A DNA stretch of 64,000 nucleotides from Arcuatula senhousia (taxonomy: Eukaryota; Mollusca; Bivalvia; Mytilida; Mytilidae): positions 1 to 64,000 of the forward strand of contig CAXARO010001811.1 in assembly GCA_963971305.1 (NCBI GenBank). The letters run 5' to 3'. The notes under the pieces were generated by a model. The model saw only the letters and a list, made by a program, of their open reading frames with translations. It was not told the origin of the DNA and ran no database searches. This document shows positions 56,871 to 64,000 of this stretch, piece by piece (the first letter of the stretch is position 1; each line of letters begins with the position of its first letter). The translations under genes and the position numbers were made by a program.

Positions 56871-59270
56871 ACAAAGACACGTACAGTAAAAGTCAAATCA
56901 TCCAACAATAGAGAATAAAGTCGTGTTTTAAGAAATATAATTAAGAAGTAGATCTTACAATTATTCATAATTTTACTTTTATAAAGTTTTGGAATCTTAA
57001 ACTGGATCAAATGAATTTTATCTTTTACCCAATCTGGAACGTTATATAATACAAGCTTGCTAGGACGTTCCGCAAAATATGGGTGATACTTGACTTTACG
57101 CTAAAAAGTCGACGTTTATGAAAAAAGGACGTTAAATTAAATGTGGTCGAAAATCGACTGGACATTCAGGCGTGTCTGACTTTTGTAAATTAACAGGGAA
57201 AGCGTAATTTTTATAATATTTTCATGTGCAAGCATGCATGTTAATCTTGCCCATTTTGAATTTTAGTTCAATGTAGCATTCAATTTTGCAATAATGTATG
57301 GAAAACGATCGACAAAATTGTTTACATTACGAAATAAACGTAAAACTTGCCACTGGACATTCGTCTCCAATTTACGTTTTGGTCGAAGTTTTTAAAAAAT
57401 CGCGCGTGTGTATGACTGAAATTGAGACAAATTTGTAAAGTTCAGTAAATGCACACGATGGATTTTAAGTTTTAAACAATTCCTGTCTTCGAGTACAAAT
57501 TTATTTATGTTCAAACTTTCAATTAGACTTTTTAAACAAAAGCGTTACATAAAACGGGATAGAACTATTTGCCGTTTTACTTTCTTTTTACAAGGCTGGA
57601 TTTTTTTTTTCATTTTACTTTATAACATCGTTAAATATAGAATTTAAAGCTTGTATATTCATTTAGTCCAATTTAATTTACGGAAGAGAAATCCATGACA
57701 CTATGCTTAATTTTGTAACGCGTTACACGGGTGTTAATGGTAAAGTATTGTTTTTTAAGATAAATATAAAAGACGAAGAGTCTTTGAAACTTTATTTTGA
57801 TATATAACAATAATGGTTTGGATGTTTGGCTAAATAAGTATCAGTAACAAATACCTAAGGTTACGGCGTTATTTCGAAAGTAACACCAACATCGTGCGAA
57901 ACGTCTATATAAAAATTCCTGTCCAAACCATGAAGTAAGATTTGTTTTTAAATTTAGAATTTGTTTCCACTTTCTTGGCATAGAAACTGGTAGATCTATA
58001 CGAAAAAATTAAAAGAGTATGCTTTAGTGTAGTTTGTAGAAGATGAGTTTCATTTCTTTTCTTATTGTAAAATATATGTAGCTCTAAGATATCAATATTT
58101 CACTTTTTAAATATTTATCTCTACTTTACGAATTATAAAGGCTGAAAAATATCCCACACTAAACACGAAGAAGTCAAAATAATTGTCGCTTTCTTAAAAA
58201 AAAGGCGCATTACAACTACAGAAGACGAACCTTATTATTGATTACTTTCATTTTATTTATTTAATAATTTGAGGCGAAATTGATTAGATAATATTCAAAT
58301 AAAATAATCCCAAAAAAATATTCAAACTAAAATATATTAAAAGCAAAATAAAGGATTAGCAAATAATATTAAGTGAAAATAATAATTTAGAAAAGGAGTG
58401 AGAAAAGAAAAAATAAATAAATGAGAATTAAAAAGACATGTATTTGTTTATTGTAAGTACTCAGGTGCATAGGAGGTCTCTACTATTGTGACATTTTCTT
58501 TTTGTACACCTGGCTGCAAGTTGAGAAAAAGGGCCATAAAATGGCACCACAGAGTGGCATGGAATACACCTGCTGTGACAATACACGAAACCATACCATA
58601 TCCGTTTGACGCTTTGTATAGGTAGTACAGTAGTGGTTTGGTTTTGTTAATTACCTTTAATTGTTTTTCATTAGTCAGTTTACAGTGACCAATTAAAACG
58701 CATTTATATTTTACCTTATGTTAAACATGTAACACATTCTTATCATTTACTCACAATCGTTCGACTCAACAAACACGTTTCTTTCAACAATTATCAACAA
58801 GTTATATATAATTTATTCGAGAAGAAATATTGCTAGAGATTCTAAAGGTCACAGAAAAGAGAAGAAGAATAAGTAAATATGCATTTTTTAATATTAACTT
58901 TTATAACAGATATTTGACATGCACGTTGATTTCAATTAAATATTTAATAGTAACTTATTTTTAAAGAAAATATGTTCTGACACCCGTCCACCTTTTTTTA
59001 ATCTGAGTACGAGTCTACGAATGTCCATTTCTCCAGTTTTCAATTTACACCCCCGTTCCCCCAAGAAAAAAAAATGTAATATGCAGAAGTTATAGATATA
59101 CATACGTTTAATGTTCTTCGTGTTCTAAGTCTTAATATTTATTTTCTTGAAATTTCACAATTAAAGTCCCTTTATTGCCCCATTTCCATGTAGAAAGCAC
59201 ATGTATAAGAGCGTAAATGAAGCAGTTCAAATCCTATCGCCTTATGCATATTATCATGAAAACATCTCTT
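56871..59270. other. non-coding AT-rich stretch
   Basis: No gene, structural RNA or element recognised. It contains several ACGTTT/AAACG-rich passages (57100-57400) without clear order. Confidence 0.4.
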
Positions 59271-59272
59271 CT

Positions 59273-59303
<31 letters not shown>

Positions 59304-59306
59304 TTT

Positions 59307-59389
<83 letters not shown>

Positions 59390-59393
59390 TTTT
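59271..59393 (+). repeat. (TTTA)n microsatellite, ~120 bp
   Basis: Near-perfect ATTT repeats with one early interruption. The IYLF-repeat frames are artefacts of it. Confidence 0.95.
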
Positions 59394-60485
59394 AAACATA
59401 TTTGTTTATCCTGGATTGGGAAACAAGCTTGATATATATATAAGATATAATGTTTGCGTATCAGTCGTGATGTTACTCTATATATAAATTCTAAAAATGC
59501 AACGGGTTAAATAATTTAGTTTTAATTTTCTCAGATTATACGTATGCTACATGTTTAGAGCTTTGGTAGCAAATAATAAAAAATAACCAAGGTACTCTGG
59601 TAGTTATTATAAGAAGAAAAAACTTAACAGTGTCTCTGCTCAAAAGATAATTTTATTTTTACTTACAAAAGAAAATGAGAATTATCCACAATTTCACGAG
59701 AAGGGGGCCGGATCATAACCTTGGCGAGCCTTAGCGATGAATTTTCTATGGAATCTTATCATTATCGAGGAAAATAACAGAAAGTGTAAATATGTTTTTG
59801 TTTTTTGCCCTAATGTTTTGGACATCCCTGTATAAATGTACACTCCAGCATAAATGGTTAGTGATACATACATTCAAATGTTTAGATTTATTTCAAAAAT
59901 GTACATGTATGTTTGTTTTGATGATAATCTTGTTCTGACTAGCCTTTTTATACGGAAGTCATAATCAAATACTTTTCGTTTATTTCTCACACGTAACAAA
60001 AATGTCTTAAATTCCACCCCTCCCAAATATAAAAGTTTGACAAAAAATGTGCAGTCAATATCCTTTAAAATGATAGAACATTTTATCATGGTCTGTGTGT
60101 CCGTTATGGTGAAATAAACGTGAATTCCTTGTCTTTACGTACAAAGTTTTAAAATCATTTTTTGAATCGAACCCTTTGCCAGGATAGATCGTCGTTTTAT
60201 GTTAAAACCCATCTATAGTATTATCGCCCTTGCCTGGCGGCTGGATCAAATGCAAAGAAATCAGACATGTTATAGTGGGATACAGATATGGTTATCATGC
60301 TAAGCTAGTAGTAACAATGATGTATGTTTATTACTGTGTCCATTTCATACATGGAAAAAATGAAAACACAATGATTAAAAGTTAAAATGCATCAACTTTT
60401 CAAAATTTCAGAAATATTATATCATCAATGCTCCCATAAACCCTGGTAAATTAAAGCTAATCTCTCTTGTCAGAACTCTTGGAAA
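59394..60485. other. non-coding, no recognised feature
   Basis: AT-rich; no supported gene or element. Confidence 0.4.
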
Positions 60486-61925
60486 TAATCTTTAAGGTGG
60501 TTCGGGGGTATAAGAAAAAATCCATAAGATTTTTGTTAAATTTTGCAGAATTAAACTTCGATAAATGAACATTTAAAAAATGCAAAAATAATTGGGGGGT
60601 CACGGACTTTCCTACAAATATATGACCTTACGAAATTGATGGCCTAGAGTCCTGTTTTTCAATAGATTATAAAGGGAACAGAGTTAGTTAGCATCAATGT
60701 GAGCTGGAAACCCATCAGATTTTAGTTATATTTCACAAATGTCAAGCTACATATACTATCTACTGAAAAACATGATAAAAACTTGGGGTCATGGACCTTC
60801 TTTTTTTAGATATCTAAGAAAAACTAATTTTTCCTACACTTTTTTATAAAAAAAATTGTCACACAGTTTCCCGCCAATTATCTCCCCTGAAAATAGAACT
60901 TTTCAGAAAAAGCTTAATTTCTTTTTAAATATTGAAGCAGGGATTAAATAAAACTGATGGGATATGTATCTTTAGATAATCACTATTGTTCTATGCCTCC
61001 CCTGTGTACCTGAGATTTTGTCATAATTTTGCATGTTTTCTGTTAAAAATAGGTCAACTTTCTCCTGGGTACAAATGTATGCATTAAAACTACTGAACAG
61101 ATTTTTATGAAATTTATATCAAATGAAAGAGGGGGACAATGGAAATAGCTATTTGGGCATGTGAAGGGAAACAAACTTAAAAAAAAGAAAAATTACATGT
61201 TTAATTTCAGGTGTAGTTTAGGTGTGTTCATTCAATGTCATTTTCAGAAGGTTCATAAGCATGATAAGGGTAAAATTTCTCCAGGGTTGGTTCTGAAAAT
61301 AATAGTTGTATCAAAATGGAAATTATAACCTCTGAAAGACAATTATTTTCTCAAATGCTAATTAAAAACTCTGTATTTCTATATTAAGAAATGCCAAAGA
61401 TATCAAAGAATTCAAAATACCTATCTTCAATAAAACTTTAAAAAAAAAAACATCAAAGTTTGAATTTCTTGTTATTTCATGGGCTTAATTAATAAACACT
61501 TTTATTGTGAATCTAAACAAATTTATATTCAATAAACAGACCAAAGAAAGGGCTTTCATGTGATATAAGTTTTATTACTGTGATATACCATTAAGCCCGC
61601 CAATTAACAGGTAGAAATTTGTCAATTTCACTTAATTCCCCTATATAAGTCTATGGCACTTACTAATAAAAATGTGCAAATATTGATTTTCTTGCTTGTC
61701 AATTTAGCACTTTTATTGAAAATTTTACTTAAGAAATTTGGACCATCTTTACAATATTCAATATAATTTCTATATTTTCAATGTGATTGCCAAATATTTT
61801 ATATATGGAAATTCCTGAATAATTTCTCTTTCCAGTGATATAAATATTGTCATGATTGTGTAACCTCAATTTTTGAAATTTGTGTAAATAAAGAAGAAAG
61901 TTGGGGAGGCATACAAAAATATTGA
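60486..61925. repeat. old mollusc-type repeat beginning TTAAGGTGGTTCGG
   Basis: The start resembles common mollusc repeat ends of the form TTAAGGTGGT. Two diverged ~190-bp passages follow each other (ATCCATAAGATTTTTGTTA... and CCCATCAGATTTTAGTTA..., each leading to GGGGTCA(C/T)GGAC). The opposite end was not found, so extent is uncertain. Confidence 0.4.
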
Positions 61926-61930
61926 CTTTT

Positions 61931-62760
61931 TATACGACCGCAAAAAATTTGCAGTCGTATTATGGTATGATGTTGTCGTTGTCGTCGTCCTTGTCGTCGT
62001 CGTTGTCTGTTAACTTTTTAGTGTTTCCACAATAACCTTAGTTCCAGTTATCTGATTGCTATGAAACTTGACAATGATGTTCCTTACCATACAAGGAGGA
62101 ATGGGATTGATTTTGGGGGTCCCCCTTTTTTTGTTTCGAAATTAGGGGCCCAAAAGTAATCCGATTTTGAAATTTTTTTTGGCAAGTGTATTCTTGTGAG
62201 GTAGCAAATCAAAATTTAAGAAATAATTTTTGAGACCATCCCCTTTTTCACTTGTTTTGTAATTAGGGGCCAAAAGGGTCCGTAATCAAAACTTTTTTTA
62301 TTTCTGGTTTGTTTTTGAATTTTTGTTTGCAAGTTTATTTTTGTCAAGTAGCGAATCCAAATTTGAGTATTTAATTTTGTGACCCCACCCCTTTTTCACC
62401 TGTTACGTAATAAGGGGCCAAAATGGGCCGGAATCGAAACTTTTTTAATTCTTGTCCGATTTTGACAACTTTTTTGCAAGTTTATTCTTGTCAAGTAGCA
62501 GATATATTTTTGTGTCCCCTTTTTTTACTGTTATGTTATTAGGGACCAAAAGGGGCCAAAATCGTAACTTTTTTATTACTTGTCTGATTAAAAAAAAATT
62601 TACAAGTTCATCCTTGCCAAGTAGTGATTACAAATTTAAGAATAAATCTTTGTGACCTCCGACTTTTTTTCGCTCATTACCTAAGGGGCCGTAATCATAA
62701 TTTAAAAAAATTTCTGGTCGATTTTTAATTTTTTCCCCAAACATTATTCTTTTCAAGAGT
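61931..62760 (+). repeat. bivalve 'TACGACCGCAAA' repeat with tandem ~130-bp modules
   Basis: Starts with a hairpin TACGACCGCAAA/TTTGCAGTCGTA (61933-61959), then a GTC/GTT triplet run (61970-62008), then about five diverged modules, each with AATTAGGGGCCAAAA, CCGATTTTGA and TTGTCAAGTAGC-like words (~62140, 62265, 62400, 62535, 62670). I recall this arrangement as frequent in mussel genomes. Confidence 0.65.
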
Positions 62761-64000
62761 AGAATACAAAATTGAAAATGTATATTTTTACCCCCTTGGT
62801 CGAGTATAAATCAAGTGAACAGAAAATACATGTAGACTGTAATATCTCAACATGCTCAATGGCCTGAGTATTTTGATACACATATGGAGTTTCTAATATT
62901 TAACTGATTTTGAAAAAGACAAACATCAAAAACTTATAATTGTTTTCTGATCTGTGAACAACTTTCAATACAAAAACTTTCATCCATAGATAGTTGAAGA
63001 GAGGATAACAATTTTTTCTATGGTACAACTTATGATACATGTAAAACAAAAACTTGAATCACATGAATTACACAATATTTTTATTTATAAATAATAAATT
63101 TTATATTGCAACATATAATATACATCCAAGATATACAACATGGTATGCATACAGCAAAAGTATAAAAAAAATGATAACCAAACATTCGATTTTGATAAAT
63201 AAACTAAAAATAATAACAATGGAGCCTGTTTTACCTACTCCAATTAAAAAACATATTTTCAAATTCCACATAATCATAGCAACTAAAAACGAAAGGTAAC
63301 TGCTTCAGAAAGAAGAAAATATTTTTTTTTTCATTTTAAAAAGTATGAAAATATATGGAATATAGCAATATTTAAAAAACGATTTTTTTCACTTCCTGTG
63401 ATTATCTTTTCACTTCCAGTCAGTCGAAATGTTGTTTCCATAGCTCCTTATGGGCTTTAACTGTGTTAGGGAATTCTAAAAGTATAGAGTTAAGGCACTT
63501 TGGCTGTTGTCAGTAATCAAATATGGGTAAAAATCATTTAAAATGACAGAAAATGACAAAACACTCAAAAGTCAAAATTGAGGTGCATCAACATGCATTC
63601 GTCAAACAATATGAAATTTGGCATTTCGAAAGAAAAAGTGTTCATTAAAAAGGGGAATATAACTTCTTATTTGATCTATTTAAAGATGACCATTAATTTG
63701 AGCAATGAAAAATCAATTAATTAACCGATTTCTTAACACAATCGTTTGTTGAAGTAGCTACATGTTTTACTAAAGTATCAAGGACTTTCAATTCAAAAAG
63801 TTTATTTACATAAAAAGATTATCATAGAAAATGTATCTATAACGCATGTATTTTTCTCTTTGATCCTTTATCAAGTTTATCTTAAATATAAAATATTAAG
63901 TATACATGTACATGATGTAAATAAATATATGTACAGGTAAACATACATGTATTGCAATTATATAATAAGAAATTTATTCACCACTAACAAACATGCAAAT
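62761..64000. other. non-coding AT-rich stretch to window end
   Basis: No gene or element recognised. The frame at 63054-63299 is low-complexity AT-rich sequence without signature. Confidence 0.4.

Noticed and set aside
59201..59432. IYLF-repeat protein
   Set aside because: Translation of a TTTA microsatellite.

Overview
The window looks like a bivalve nuclear genome, most likely a marine mussel (Mytilus or a close relative). The DNA is AT-rich and non-bacterial. It carries one piece of a STAND-NTPase/ankyrin protein of the kind expanded in bivalves, one small secreted-protein gene, and otherwise almost only transposable elements and satellites. Species was judged by eye from repeat sequences recalled from mussel genomes; no search was run.

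Layout. 1-1.7 kb: minus-strand nSTAND3-ankyrin coding region running off the left edge. 3.0-7.7 kb: a nest of elements, in which an L1/Tx1-like LINE relic is split by a 3,557-bp element with 512-bp terminal inverted repeats and a TCAAC target duplication, which itself holds a second broken LINE. 7.7-8.1 and 15.1-15.7 kb: a ~370-bp repeat ('family B') with a hammerhead-ribozyme fold on the minus strand. 8.7-9.5 kb: a hAT-like element. 10-13.1 kb: 'ATGGCGGCC' tandem repeats ending in hairpin modules. 15.97-24.50 kb: 23.8 near-identical 358-bp units ('family A'), each with a complete type I hammerhead ribozyme on the minus strand. 24.5-28.5 kb: two Penelope-like reverse-transcriptase relics, a Tc1/mariner-like element and a Harbinger-type MITE. 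30.5-31.9 kb: a small two-exon secreted-protein gene with TATA box, signal peptide and poly(A) signal, interrupted in exon 1 by a TTAA-flanked MITE. 32.7-53.5 kb: roughly 120 copies of a ~170-bp satellite with higher-order structure, carrying two copies of a 264-bp insertion that holds a hammerhead-like motif. 53.5-64 kb: dispersed repeats, a heptamer minisatellite, a 569-bp inverted-repeat element containing a 63-bp hairpin and a further hammerhead-like motif, a TTTA microsatellite and more old repeats.

The central observation is that self-cleaving RNA motifs recur in four distinct repeat contexts: family A, family B, the insertion in the satellite, and the 55-kb element. Each has different stem sequences but preserved pairing. 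Families A and B share layout and a conserved box, which points to retrozyme-like units; reverse-transcriptase relics of Penelope type, a class known to carry hammerheads, lie next to the array. Only two host protein-coding loci could be supported.
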